A stretch of DNA of 64,000 nucleotides from an uncultured Anaerolineae bacterium (GTDB taxonomy: Bacteria > Chloroflexota > Anaerolineae > J036 > Brachytrichaceae): contig CALHLE010000026.1 in the NCBI GenBank assembly GCA_938034415.1, forward strand, positions 1 through 64,000, read 5' to 3'. Shown piece by piece: positions 47,359 through 56,243 of this stretch. Each line of letters begins with the position of its first letter. The stretch's first letter is position 1. The translations under genes and the position numbers were made by a program. Under the pieces are notes generated by a model that saw only the letters and a program-made list of their open reading frames with translations, made no database searches and had not been told where the DNA came from.

Positions 47359-47763
47359 CTAGTCTTCGGTATCTTCGGTTTCGTTCAGCAGTTGCGCGTA
47401 GGCGTCTGCGTCGAGCAGGTTGTTGAACTCAGCCATGTCGTCGGGCTTGATGCGGATCATCCAACCGCCCTGATACGGGTCTTGGTTGATGATCTCCGGC
47501 TTGCTTTCGAGCTGGGTGTTCACGGCCGTGATCGTGCCGCTGACAGGCATGTAAACGTCAGAGGCTGCTTTGACGGACTCCACCACTCCGAATGCTTCGC
47601 CGGCTTTGTATGTCGCGCCGACGCGCGGCAGTTCCACATAGACGAGATCGTTCATCGCCGATTGCGCGTGGTCGCTGATGCCGCACACGATCTCATCGCC
47701 TTCGATGCGCGCCCACTCGTGGGTTTTCAGATAGCGCGCGGATGGATCAATTTTGGATGCCAT
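47359..47763 (-). CDS. gcvH: Glycine cleavage system H protein
   Basis: A 134-residue lipoyl carrier shuttling the aminomethyl group between P, T and L proteins. KTHEWARIEGDEIVCGISDHAQ and the lipoylation lysine in VVESVKAASDVYMPVSG are intact, and the length is normal. It is the first gene of the minus-strand operon gcvH-gcvPA-oxidoreductase-cobalamin-binding protein. I looked for a glycine riboswitch in the 170 bases upstream and saw none. The divergent gene is the O-antigen ligase-like protein. Confidence 0.97.
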   Translation of the reverse strand: MASKIDPSARYLKTHEWARIEGDEIVCGISDHAQSAMNDLVYVELPRVGATYKAGEAFGVVESVKAASDVYMPVSGTITAVNTQLESKPEIINQDPYQGGWMIRIKPDDMAEFNNLLDADAYAQLLNETEDTED

Positions 47764-47935
47764 GTTGTTTCTCTCTGTAGATTCGTGGCTTGGCGCTGCG
47801 ATGCGGAAGCTCGCGTGCTATGATGCTCGCCTCGCTCGAATAATACCAAAGCGCCGCGACTGTGCTAGAGTTCTACATCGCCCCACGTGATGATGGGGAT
47901 ATTCCGACTTTGCTTCAGTTCTGAGGTGACATCGC

Positions 47936-50900
47936 ATGTCGAATACGCTTGCGGGGGTGCAGACTTCTGGGGTGACAGCAGACAGTAGGCTGAACACAGC
48001 GGCTGAGCCAGTGGCCTTCGCCAGCCGGCTGAGCATTTGGTGCGACCGGCTGATCGAGGCCGGCTGGTTGGCGGCGGTGATTGTCGTGCCGCTGTTCTTC
48101 AACATCTACTCCAGCCGGGTCTTTGAACCCGACAAGTTGACCACCCTGCGCTCGATTGCCCTGGTCATGGCCATGGCTTGGGTGGTGAAGTGGATCGAGG
48201 AGCGCCGCAACCCGCGACGCGATCGCAACGTGACTTGGCGCACGCCGCTAGTGTTGCCGACGCTAATCACCGTTGTGGTTTACATGATCAGCACTGCGTT
48301 CTCAATTGCGCCGCGCACCAGCCTCCTCGGATCGTATCAGCGCCTGCAAGGCACTTACACCACCTTTGCCTACATCGTCGTCTTCCTCATGATTCTGCAG
48401 GGGATGCGCCGGCGCGCGCAACTGGATCGCCTGCTCACGCTCATGATCGTCACTTCGCTGCCAATCGCGTTTTATGGCCTTTTGCAGCGCTTGCAGCTTG
48501 ACCCGTTGCCGTGGGGTGGGGATACGGTGGAGCGCGTGGCCGGCAATATGGGCAACTCGATCTTCATCGCGGCCTATCTGGTCATCATCTTCTTCATCAC
48601 CGTCTACCGCATCGCCGATAGCCTTGCGTCCATCCTGCAAAGCGACCAGCCCCGATGGTCAGACGTCGTGCGCGCTGCGTGTTACATCATCGTCGCGCTG
48701 TTTAACGCGATTGTCGTGCTGATCCTGGCAGGCAGTCGCGGGCCGCAGCTTGGTTGGCTGGTCGGCGTGCTGTTTGTCGTGCTGTTATTGGCGCAGCTCG
48801 TCCGCCGCCGAAAGGCGCGATTGCAGCTTACTGCGGGGTTGATCGGCCTCGGCATAGCCGGGCTGGCTTTCTTGTATTTCATCAACGTCACGCGCAACGA
48901 CCCGAACTATGAGTGGCTGCGTCAGTTCCCTCTGTTTCGTCGCTTGAGCACCGTGTTTACGACGCAAGAGGGCACCAATGCCGTGCGCGTGCTGATTTGG
49001 GAGGGTGCGGCTGAATTGATCTTGCCGCACGACCCAATCGCTGGGCCGGACGGCACGCCTGACGCTTTCAATGCCATTCGGCCGCTGGTCGGTTATGGGC
49101 CGGAATCCATGTATGTCGCCTACAACCGCTTCTACCCGCCGATGTTGGCGAACTTTGAGGCGCGCAACGCCTCGCCGGATCGCAGCCACAACGAGACGTG
49201 GGATGCGCTGGTCATCACCGGCCTCCTCGGTTTGCTGGCCTACATGTTCCTCTTCGGCAGCGTGCTTTTCTATGGCTGTCGCTGGATTGGGCTGATTGCG
49301 TCGCGCTTCGAAGCTGGGCTATTCATCGTGATGTGGATTGCCGGCGCGGCGCTGTTTGGGGCGGGGGCGATTGCGCTTGGGCGTCGGGAGCTGTTCGGCA
49401 TCGGCGTAGGCGCTGGCGTGGTATTCGGCATGACCGTATTCCTGTTCGTCAGCGCGCTGATCAACGCTCGTCGCGGCGATAATGAGTCGTTGCCCGTTCA
49501 GCTTTCGCTGCGCGACCAATTGTTGCTCATCGCCATCGTCTCCGCCATCATTGCGCACTTTGTGGAGATCCACACCGGCATCGCCATCGCAGCAACCCGG
49601 ACCTATTTCTGGGCCTTGAGCGGCGTGATGGTCGTAGTGGGCGCCGGCTGGCTGCAGGGTGACTTGCCGAACTCAAAAGAGGGAAAGCCTGAGGGCGAAG
49701 CCGCCGCGGCGAAAGCTGCTTCGTCTGTGGGCGGCGGCTCATCGGAAGGGCGTCAGAATGTAGGCGGCACGCGCCGACAGCAGCGCGCCGCACAACAGCG
49801 CGCTGCCGCAGCGCGGCGTGCGGCGGCCCCGGCCAGGCGTGGCTTTGTGCTGCCCGGATGGTTTGCCGGTGTCTCCGTCTATGGCGCCTTTCTGGGCCTG
49901 ATCTTGGGCATCATGGCCTTCGACTTCACCAACAACATCGAGCGCAGCGTGACCGCCGGCCAGGTCTTCATCGGCGCGATGACCCGCGTAAAGGGCCAGC
50001 CCAGCTTTGGCGTGTTGGCGATGTTCCTCATCACGCTCATCGTTGGCCTCGCCGTCGTCCTGGCCGAGCTGCGGTCGGGCGGCGCGCTGCGCGACAACGA
50101 GCACACCGTGGCCGCCGGCGCGCTCCTCACATCGATCGCGGCGTTTGTGTGGGTGTCGTTCGGCACATTCATCGCCGGCCGCCTGGTAGCGTTCTCCGCT
50201 TCGCAGCAGAACTCCGTCAGCAGCATCCTCACCATCGCCGACGAACTAGCCGCCTTCCCGGCCTACGTGTACCTCTTGATCGCCGCAGTCATGGTCGCCA
50301 GCGCCTTCTTGTTACGCGGCGAAGAGCTGGTTTTGCCCACGCAGAGTGCTTCCTACGCCGGCCTAACCGGATTGTTCGTCGGCATCATCGCCGTGCCGAT
50401 CGCTGTTGCTTACAGCAATTTGCAGCCGATTGCCGCAGACATCATCTACAAGCAAGCCAGCCCATGGGATCAACGCGGCTCGGGCGAGTTGATGCAGGGC
50501 ACCGGCGTTCAAGGCTGGGACATGGCCATTGAACATTACCGCCGCTCGATCCAACTTGCGCCGAACGAGGATTTCTATTACCTCTGGCTCGGTCGGGCGC
50601 TGCTGGAGAAGGCGAAGGCCACGCCGAATCAATCGCTGAACAGAACGATCCCCGACGATGCGACATTTATGCGCATCATCGGGAATGAGCCACAGAACTG
50701 GAATCGCCCCTATGGCTCCAACGATCTGCCCTCGGCCAGGTTAAGTCGCCAAGACTTGCTTGCGGCGGCGCGCATCATCCTGGAGGAGGCGCGCGTGATC
50801 AACCCGTTCAACACCGACCACAGCGCCAATTTGGCCCGCATGTGGCAGCAGTCTGGCGACATCGCGCGGGCAGAGCTGGACGCGGCGCGCGCGCAGGGGA

Positions 50901-51505
50901 GCGCAGACGCAGCACGCATTGCCGAGCTGGAGGCCGATGTGCAGCGCCGCTTTGAGAACGCCTCGCGGGAATACGCGACGGCTACCCGCCTAAGCCCGAA
51001 CAATGCGCAGTTGTGGAACGAATGGGCCAGCCTGTATCTCTATCGCCTAGGCGATTTAGAAGAAGCAAAGGCCCGGCTCGACCGATCGCTGGCGCTCGAT
51101 AAGAAATTTGGTCAGACCTATCTGCTGCGCGCCGCCTGGCATCTGGAGAAAGCGCGCGCGCTTGATCGGCAGGCCAACCCGGCCGAATGGCGCGCCCAGT
51201 TAGAGCGCGCGCGCGAAGAACTGACTCAGGCTGTCGCTGTGGATCCCGGCTTGCTCCAGGCGTATCAGGAACTGGCGCGGATTGCGCTGGATTTGGGCGA
51301 CGCGCCGGGGGCGATCAACGCGCTGCAGGAATTGCTGGCCCGCAACTCGAATGACTGGAACACCCTCAAGAATCTCGCTTTGCTCTACAGGGACACAAAC
51401 CAGATTACGCTGGCGGTTGAATACGCCCGTCGCGCGCTTGCGCTGGCGCCGGCAGACCAGCAGCCGATACTACAATCGTTTATCCAGCAGCTCGGCTCAC
51501 CCTAG
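47936..51505 (+). CDS. O-antigen ligase/polymerase-like membrane protein fused to TPR domain
   Basis: An 1189-residue protein. The first half has about ten membrane helices with the Wzy/WaaL-type region (AGSRGPQLGWLVGVL, and a large loop containing GYGPESMYVAYNRFYPP and DRSHNETWDALVITGLLGLLAYM). A highly basic Arg/Ala/Gln linker (about residues 609-640) follows, then a second membrane block, and from about 860 a soluble TPR domain (AIEHYRRSIQLAPNEDFYYLWLGRALL, YATATRLSPNNAQLWNEWASLYL, GAINALQELLARNSNDWNTLKNLALLY). It probably joins or polymerises lipid-linked glycans at the cell surface. A GAGGTGA ribosome-binding site precedes the ATG. It is the first gene of the polysaccharide cluster. Confidence 0.88.
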   Translation: MSNTLAGVQTSGVTADSRLNTAAEPVAFASRLSIWCDRLIEAGWLAAVIVVPLFFNIYSSRVFEPDKLTTLRSIALVMAMAWVVKWIEERRNPRRDRNVTWRTPLVLPTLITVVVYMISTAFSIAPRTSLLGSYQRLQGTYTTFAYIVVFLMILQGMRRRAQLDRLLTLMIVTSLPIAFYGLLQRLQLDPLPWGGDTVERVAGNMGNSIFIAAYLVIIFFITVYRIADSLASILQSDQPRWSDVVRAACYIIVALFNAIVVLILAGSRGPQLGWLVGVLFVVLLLAQLVRRRKARLQLTAGLIGLGIAGLAFLYFINVTRNDPNYEWLRQFPLFRRLSTVFTTQEGTNAVRVLIWEGAAELILPHDPIAGPDGTPDAFNAIRPLVGYGPESMYVAYNRFYPPMLANFEARNASPDRSHNETWDALVITGLLGLLAYMFLFGSVLFYGCRWIGLIASRFEAGLFIVMWIAGAALFGAGAIALGRRELFGIGVGAGVVFGMTVFLFVSALINARRGDNESLPVQLSLRDQLLLIAIVSAIIAHFVEIHTGIAIAATRTYFWALSGVMVVVGAGWLQGDLPNSKEGKPEGEAAAAKAASSVGGGSSEGRQNVGGTRRQQRAAQQRAAAARRAAAPARRGFVLPGWFAGVSVYGAFLGLILGIMAFDFTNNIERSVTAGQVFIGAMTRVKGQPSFGVLAMFLITLIVGLAVVLAELRSGGALRDNEHTVAAGALLTSIAAFVWVSFGTFIAGRLVAFSASQQNSVSSILTIADELAAFPAYVYLLIAAVMVASAFLLRGEELVLPTQSASYAGLTGLFVGIIAVPIAVAYSNLQPIAADIIYKQASPWDQRGSGELMQGTGVQGWDMAIEHYRRSIQLAPNEDFYYLWLGRALLEKAKATPNQSLNRTIPDDATFMRIIGNEPQNWNRPYGSNDLPSARLSRQDLLAAARIILEEARVINPFNTDHSANLARMWQQSGDIARAELDAARAQGSADAARIAELEADVQRRFENASREYATATRLSPNNAQLWNEWASLYLYRLGDLEEAKARLDRSLALDKKFGQTYLLRAAWHLEKARALDRQANPAEWRAQLERAREELTQAVAVDPGLLQAYQELARIALDLGDAPGAINALQELLARNSNDWNTLKNLALLYRDTNQITLAVEYARRALALAPADQQPILQSFIQQLGSP

Positions 51506-51534
51506 ACAGCCGGCTTGCTGCCAAAACGAAAAGG

Positions 51535-52632
51535 ATGGTTGAACTCGTACTGCTCTTCTTCGGCGCGCTGGCAATTGCGGTAGCAGCCACGCCGCTCAGC
51601 AAGTGGCTTGCGCCTCGCGTCGGCGTCGTTGCTCAGCCGCGCGCGCGCGATATTCACGCCCGGCCGGTGCCGAAGTTGGGCGGGCTGGCCATCCTGCTCG
51701 GCGTGTTGAGCGTGGCGCTGATCTTGGGCCGCCGACTGGAGTTTCAGCAGTTAGCAGCCATCGTCGTGGCTGCTACGCTGATGTCATTCATGGGCCTCGT
51801 GGATGATCGCTTCAGCCTCAACGCCTACGCCAAGCTGGTCATCCAGTTGTGCGCTGCGTTGGTGGTCTATCTGTTCGATGTGCGCGTCGCGCTGTTCGGC
51901 AGTCCGGCGCTGGATGCGCTGCTCACCGTGGTCTGGATCGTCGGCATCACCAACGCCATGAACTTTCTCGACAACATGGACGGCTTGCTCGCCGGCGTCA
52001 GCGCTGTGATCTCCGCCTTCTTTTTAGTATTGGCCATCATCAATGGGCAATACCTGGTCGGCCTGCTCAGCGCAGCCGTGCTGGGTGCGTGCATCGGATT
52101 CTTGGCCTGGAACTTCAATCCGGCGAGCGTGTTCATGGGCGATTCGGGCAGCATGTTCCTCGGCTTTCTGCTGGCGTGCATCGCCGTTAAGCTGCGCTTT
52201 TGGGGGCAAAGTCCGCTGGTTTCATGGATGGTGCCGGTGATCCTCATGGGCTTGCCGATCTTTGACATGACCCTGGTGACGCTTTCTCGGCTGCGACGCG
52301 GCAAGAACCCGCTCACATCGCCGGGCAAAGACCACACTTCCCACCGCATAGCCAATCACGGCTTTAGCCGGCGCGAAGCGGTGATGATCCTCTACCTCGT
52401 GTGTGGCGCGCTTGGCATCGTGGCCATCATCGCCTCGGTGGCCAACCTCTGGGCCAACCTCATCATCGCCGTTGCGCTGTTGATTGCCGGGGGATACATG
52501 TTGTGGTTCATGGAGTTTGGACCGTGGAAGCTGACAACGATAGACTGGGAAAGCCCGGGGCTGGGGACGCCGCCCAGCGCGCGCCAGCCCGTTCCATCGC
52601 CTACCGAACCGACCAGCGCATCGCAGTCCTAG
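51535..52632 (+). CDS. WecA/MraY-like polyprenyl-phosphate sugar-1-phosphate transferase
   Basis: A 365-residue membrane enzyme with ten to eleven helices. GLVDDRFSL carries the Asp-Asp motif, NAMNFLDNMDGLLAG and FMGDSGSMFLGFLLA are the catalytic loops, and GKDHTSHRI is the His-box shared by WecA/TagO. It should load UDP-HexNAc onto undecaprenyl phosphate to start surface glycan synthesis. A Pro/Ser/Thr-rich tail ends the protein. The last 109 bases overlap, in another frame, the proposed start of the UDP-sugar dehydrogenase gene. Confidence 0.94.
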   Translation: MVELVLLFFGALAIAVAATPLSKWLAPRVGVVAQPRARDIHARPVPKLGGLAILLGVLSVALILGRRLEFQQLAAIVVAATLMSFMGLVDDRFSLNAYAKLVIQLCAALVVYLFDVRVALFGSPALDALLTVVWIVGITNAMNFLDNMDGLLAGVSAVISAFFLVLAIINGQYLVGLLSAAVLGACIGFLAWNFNPASVFMGDSGSMFLGFLLACIAVKLRFWGQSPLVSWMVPVILMGLPIFDMTLVTLSRLRRGKNPLTSPGKDHTSHRIANHGFSRREAVMILYLVCGALGIVAIIASVANLWANLIIAVALLIAGGYMLWFMEFGPWKLTTIDWESPGLGTPPSARQPVPSPTEPTSASQS

Positions 52633-53915
52633 GGCTGGGCTACGTTGGCCTGCCGCTGGCGATAGCGTTCGCCAAAGCCGGCCGGAGCGTCTTCGGCGTA
52701 GACACAGACGCGCGCAAGGTGGCACAACTCAATGCTGGCGTCAGCTATATCGCCGACGTGCCGAGCGAAGATGTCGCGCAGGTTGTGCAAGCTGGCGCAT
52801 TCACGGCCACTGGCGATTACGACGCGCTGCGCGACTGCGACGTTATCTTCATTTGCGTCCCGACTCCCTTCGACGCCATGCGCGCGCCTGACCTCTCGTA
52901 TGTGGTCAGCGCAGTCGAGGGCATCCAGCCCCGCCTGTCAAAGGGGCAATTGGTCATCCTGCAAAGCACGACCTATCCCGGTACAACGCAGGAGATCGTC
53001 CAACCCATCCTAGAGCGCAGCGGCCTAAAAGCCGGTGTGGACTTTGATCTAGCATTCTGCCCTGAGCGCATTGACCCCGGCCGCACCGATTGGACTGTGA
53101 CAAACACGCCTAGGGTGGTTGGCGGAGTGACGCCTGCGGGCACGCAGCGCGCGGCTGTTGTGCTAGGCGCGCTGGGGGCGCCGGTGCATTGCGTGTCTTC
53201 CCCGCGCGCAGCCGAGATGACCAAGCTGTTGGAGAACATCTTTCGCTCGGTCAATATCGCGCTGGTCAACGAATTGGCGCTGTTGAGCGAGCGCATGGGC
53301 ATTGACATCTGGGAAGTGATCGAAGCAGCCAAGACCAAGCCTTTTGGTTTTATGCCCTTTACGCCGGGAGCAGGGGTGGGCGGGCACTGCATCGGGGTGG
53401 ATCCATACTACCTGTCCTGGAAGGCTCGCGAGTATGACTTCTACACTCGCTTCATCGAATTGGCCGCCGAGATGAACCAAAGCATGCCCTTCCATGTTCT
53501 AGACCTGATTGAGCAGGCGCTCGATCGCGTGCACATCGCCCTGCGCGATGCGACAGTGATGGTGCTCGGCGTGGCCTTTAAGCGCGACGTGGACGATCCG
53601 CGCAACTCGCCGGCTGAGCGTGTGATCGAGCTGTTGCTGCGGCGAGGCGCCAAAGTCATGTATCATGATCCATACGTACCGCGCTTCCAAGTCGGCGGCA
53701 GCGTTTTCCACCGCGAGTCTGTTGAGCTGCTGTCTCAGCCACTTAGCGAATCAAATTTGCGCAGGACGCACTGCGCTGTGATCGTCACGGGCCATCGCGC
53801 GGTGGATTATGGCTTCGTAGTGCGCACCGTGCCCGCGGTCGTAGATTGTTGCAACGCGACTATGGCCGTTGACGGGGATAAGCGCCACGTGGTGCGTCTG
53901 GGCGTAGGGCGCTGA
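52524..53915 (+). CDS. UDP-sugar 6-dehydrogenase (WbpA/WecC-like)
   Basis: An approximately 463-residue enzyme oxidising a UDP-hexosamine (or hexose) to the uronate. It shows RIAVLGLGYVGLPLAIAFA (NAD loop), the catalytic Cys in GVGGHCIGVDPYYLSW, LLENIFRSVNIALVNEL, and GVAFKRDVDDPRNSPA. The FIELAAEMN segment is closer to UDP-GlcNAc dehydrogenases than to UDP-glucose ones. No ATG precedes the NAD loop. GTG at 52524, with GGAG 8 bases before it, is the best start but overlaps the preceding gene by 109 bases; the conserved fold begins near 52614. Confidence 0.9.
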   Translation: MEADNDRLGKPGAGDAAQRAPARSIAYRTDQRIAVLGLGYVGLPLAIAFAKAGRSVFGVDTDARKVAQLNAGVSYIADVPSEDVAQVVQAGAFTATGDYDALRDCDVIFICVPTPFDAMRAPDLSYVVSAVEGIQPRLSKGQLVILQSTTYPGTTQEIVQPILERSGLKAGVDFDLAFCPERIDPGRTDWTVTNTPRVVGGVTPAGTQRAAVVLGALGAPVHCVSSPRAAEMTKLLENIFRSVNIALVNELALLSERMGIDIWEVIEAAKTKPFGFMPFTPGAGVGGHCIGVDPYYLSWKAREYDFYTRFIELAAEMNQSMPFHVLDLIEQALDRVHIALRDATVMVLGVAFKRDVDDPRNSPAERVIELLLRRGAKVMYHDPYVPRFQVGGSVFHRESVELLSQPLSESNLRRTHCAVIVTGHRAVDYGFVVRTVPAVVDCCNATMAVDGDKRHVVRLGVGR

Positions 53916-53979
53916 TCGCGTCACCGTTTGGATGCGCAGTCACGGTGGATGCGCTGATTCGGTGAACTTGTTGTGGCGG

Positions 53980-55104
53980 ATGAATGCTGAGCTGCCGTAT
54001 TACTTGGCCTTTGCCCGAGTGAAGGGCATCGGCGCTGTGCGCGTTCGCAAGCTGAAGGCCCACTTTGGCTCGCTACAAGCGGCTTGGTCTGCCGGCGAGT
54101 TCGATCTTGCAGCGTCCGGCTTGGACGCGAGATCAATCGCGGCGCTGGCGCAGGCGCGCCGGCATATTGTCCCGGAACAAGAGGTCGAACGCTTGGCCGG
54201 CGCCGGCGCGATGGCGCTCACCTGGGAAGACGCCGGCTATCCTAAATTGCTGCGCGAAGTGGCCGACCCGCCCCCGGTGTTGTTTGTGAAGGGCACACTG
54301 GCCGAGGCCGATGCGTGGGCAGTGAGCATCGTCGGCACGCGCCGCGCGACGGTGTATGGCCGGGAGGTGACCGAGATGTTGGCCGGCGAATTGGCGCGCA
54401 ATGGCATCACCATCGTCAGCGGCATGGCACGCGGCATTGACGCGATCGCCCACACGGCCGCGCTGAAGGCCGGCGGCCGCACGCTTGCCGTGCTGGGCTG
54501 CGGCGTGGATGTGGTGTATCCGCCGGAACATCGCAAGCTGGCGCAGCAGATCGCCGAGCACGGCGCCTTGATCAGCGACTATCCCCTCGGCACGCCGCCG
54601 GATGCGTTGAACTTCCCGCCGCGCAACCGCATCATCAGTGGGCTGAGCCTGGGCGTAGTGGTGGTCGAGGCCGATGAGCGCAGCGGCGCGCTGATCACGG
54701 CCGAGTTTGCCGCCGACCAGGGACGCGATGTATTCGCCGTGCCGGGTAACATCTTCAACCGCACCAGCCGCGGAACCAACCGCTTAATTCAGCAGGGCGC
54801 GCATATCGTGCTTGATGCGCAGAGCATTCTGGAGGAGCTAAATCTGAACATGGTGACGGATCGTGTGGAAGTCGAGGCGGTGATGCCGGAAAGTGATGCG
54901 GAACGAGAGATCTTGGCGCGTCTCTCTCATGAGCCAACATCCGTAGATGAGCTTGTGCGCAATTTGGCGATGCCTGCTGCTGATGTGACAGCTACACTGG
55001 CGCTCATGGAATTGAAAGGCCTGGTGCGTCAAGCGACCGGCACAAGCTATGTGCTGGCCCGCGAAGCGCCCGCAGCCTATACAGTAGGTGACAGGGACTA
55101 TTAG
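53980..55104 (+). CDS. dprA: DNA processing protein DprA
   Basis: A 374-residue competence protein that loads RecA onto incoming single-stranded DNA. The N-terminal helix-hairpin-helix-like part (ARVKGIGAVRVRKLKAHFGSL) is followed by the Rossmann-like core, with SIVGTRRATVYGREV, VSGMARGIDAIAHTAAL, VLGCGVDVVYPPEHRKLA, PPRNRIISGLS, and GALITAEFAADQGRDVFAVPGN. A winged-helix C-terminal domain is seen from about 320. The ATG at 53980 gives the usual start. It lies in the middle of polysaccharide genes; comEC is 32 kb away. Confidence 0.95.
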   Translation: MNAELPYYLAFARVKGIGAVRVRKLKAHFGSLQAAWSAGEFDLAASGLDARSIAALAQARRHIVPEQEVERLAGAGAMALTWEDAGYPKLLREVADPPPVLFVKGTLAEADAWAVSIVGTRRATVYGREVTEMLAGELARNGITIVSGMARGIDAIAHTAALKAGGRTLAVLGCGVDVVYPPEHRKLAQQIAEHGALISDYPLGTPPDALNFPPRNRIISGLSLGVVVVEADERSGALITAEFAADQGRDVFAVPGNIFNRTSRGTNRLIQQGAHIVLDAQSILEELNLNMVTDRVEVEAVMPESDAEREILARLSHEPTSVDELVRNLAMPAADVTATLALMELKGLVRQATGTSYVLAREAPAAYTVGDRDY

Positions 55105-55165
55105 CAGACGGGAGGATGTGCGCCGCCTTACAGGCGGCAAAAGCGGGTTCATCATCCATCAAGAT

Positions 55166-56239
55166 ATGTATCACGCATTGATCATGGCCGGCGGGAGCGG
55201 CACGCGACTTTGGCCGCTCAGCCGCAAAGATCGCCCCAAGCAATCATTGGCGCTCGTCGAAGGGCGGACGATGTTTCAAGTGACCGCCTATCGGTTGCAG
55301 CCGCTGATCCCGCTTGAGCGTGTGCACGTGGTGACCAACGCTCAGATGGCTGCAATCTTCAAAGAGCAAGTGCCGGGCATCCCGGACGACAACTACATCA
55401 TTGAGCCTAGCGCAAAAGATAACGGCCCGGCAGTAGGTCTGGCGCTTACGCACATTGCGCATGCCGACCCGGATGCCACAGTCGCAATTCTGACCGCCGA
55501 CCATCACATCGGCAAGACGGCGGAATTCCATAGGGCGCTGCAAGCGGCTTATGAAGTGGCCCAGGATGGCTACATCGTTACCCTGGGCATCATGCCAACG
55601 TATCCCGCGACCAGCTTCGGTTACATCGAGCGCGGTGACGCAATAGGTGCGCGATACGGCCTCGACATCTTTTGCGCGCGCCGCTTCACCGAGAAGCCGA
55701 AACAAGAGGTCGCAGAGGCCTATCTGGCCGATGGACAGCACTTCTGGAACAGCGGCATGTTCATCATGCGCTGCCGAGTAGGGTTGCGCGAGTTTCAACG
55801 CCAGCAGCCGGAGTTTGCCGCGGCCCTGGCTCGGCTTGAGACAACGATCGGCAGCCCGGCCTATGACGACGCGCTACAAGCTGCCTGGGATGTTGCGCCG
55901 AAGAAGTCCATAGACTATGCCATCATGGAAGGCGCCGAACGCGTTGCCGTCATCCCTGTGGATATTGAGTGGAGCGACATCGGCAGTTGGGCTTCGCTGT
56001 TGGATATTCTGCCGAAAGACGCGCAGGGCAACGCTTTCTTCGGCGACCGAGTCTTAGCGATCGAGACCAGCAACACCCTTGTGCGCACCAGTGATCGTTT
56101 TGTCGCCGTCATGGGCTTGAAGGACGCTGTCATCGTGGACACGCCTGATGTGTTGCTGGTATGCTCCTTAGACCGCGTGTCCGATCTGAAGCAGATTGTG
56201 GAACGGCTGCGCCAGGATCGGCGCGACGATCTGCTTTGA
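55166..56239 (+). CDS. Mannose-1-phosphate guanylyltransferase
   Basis: A 357-residue nucleotidyltransferase forming GDP-mannose. MAGGSGTRLWPLSRKDRPKQ is the nucleotide-binding signature of this family, FGYIERGD and FTEKPKQEVAEAYLADGQHFWNSGMF are the sugar-binding blocks, and EWSDIGSWASL is the C-terminal active-site segment. It lacks the fused isomerase domain of longer ManC proteins. The start at 55166 is preferred because the longer frame overlaps dprA. It supplies mannose-type precursors for the surrounding surface-glycan genes and is followed by the first Wzz-like gene after 4 bases. Confidence 0.95.
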   Translation: MYHALIMAGGSGTRLWPLSRKDRPKQSLALVEGRTMFQVTAYRLQPLIPLERVHVVTNAQMAAIFKEQVPGIPDDNYIIEPSAKDNGPAVGLALTHIAHADPDATVAILTADHHIGKTAEFHRALQAAYEVAQDGYIVTLGIMPTYPATSFGYIERGDAIGARYGLDIFCARRFTEKPKQEVAEAYLADGQHFWNSGMFIMRCRVGLREFQRQQPEFAAALARLETTIGSPAYDDALQAAWDVAPKKSIDYAIMEGAERVAVIPVDIEWSDIGSWASLLDILPKDAQGNAFFGDRVLAIETSNTLVRTSDRFVAVMGLKDAVIVDTPDVLLVCSLDRVSDLKQIVERLRQDRRDDLL

Positions 56240-56243
56240 ATGC

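Noticed and set aside
47764-47935. Glycine riboswitch upstream of gcvH
   Set aside because: The tandem aptamer signature was not found in the 170-base region between the divergent genes.
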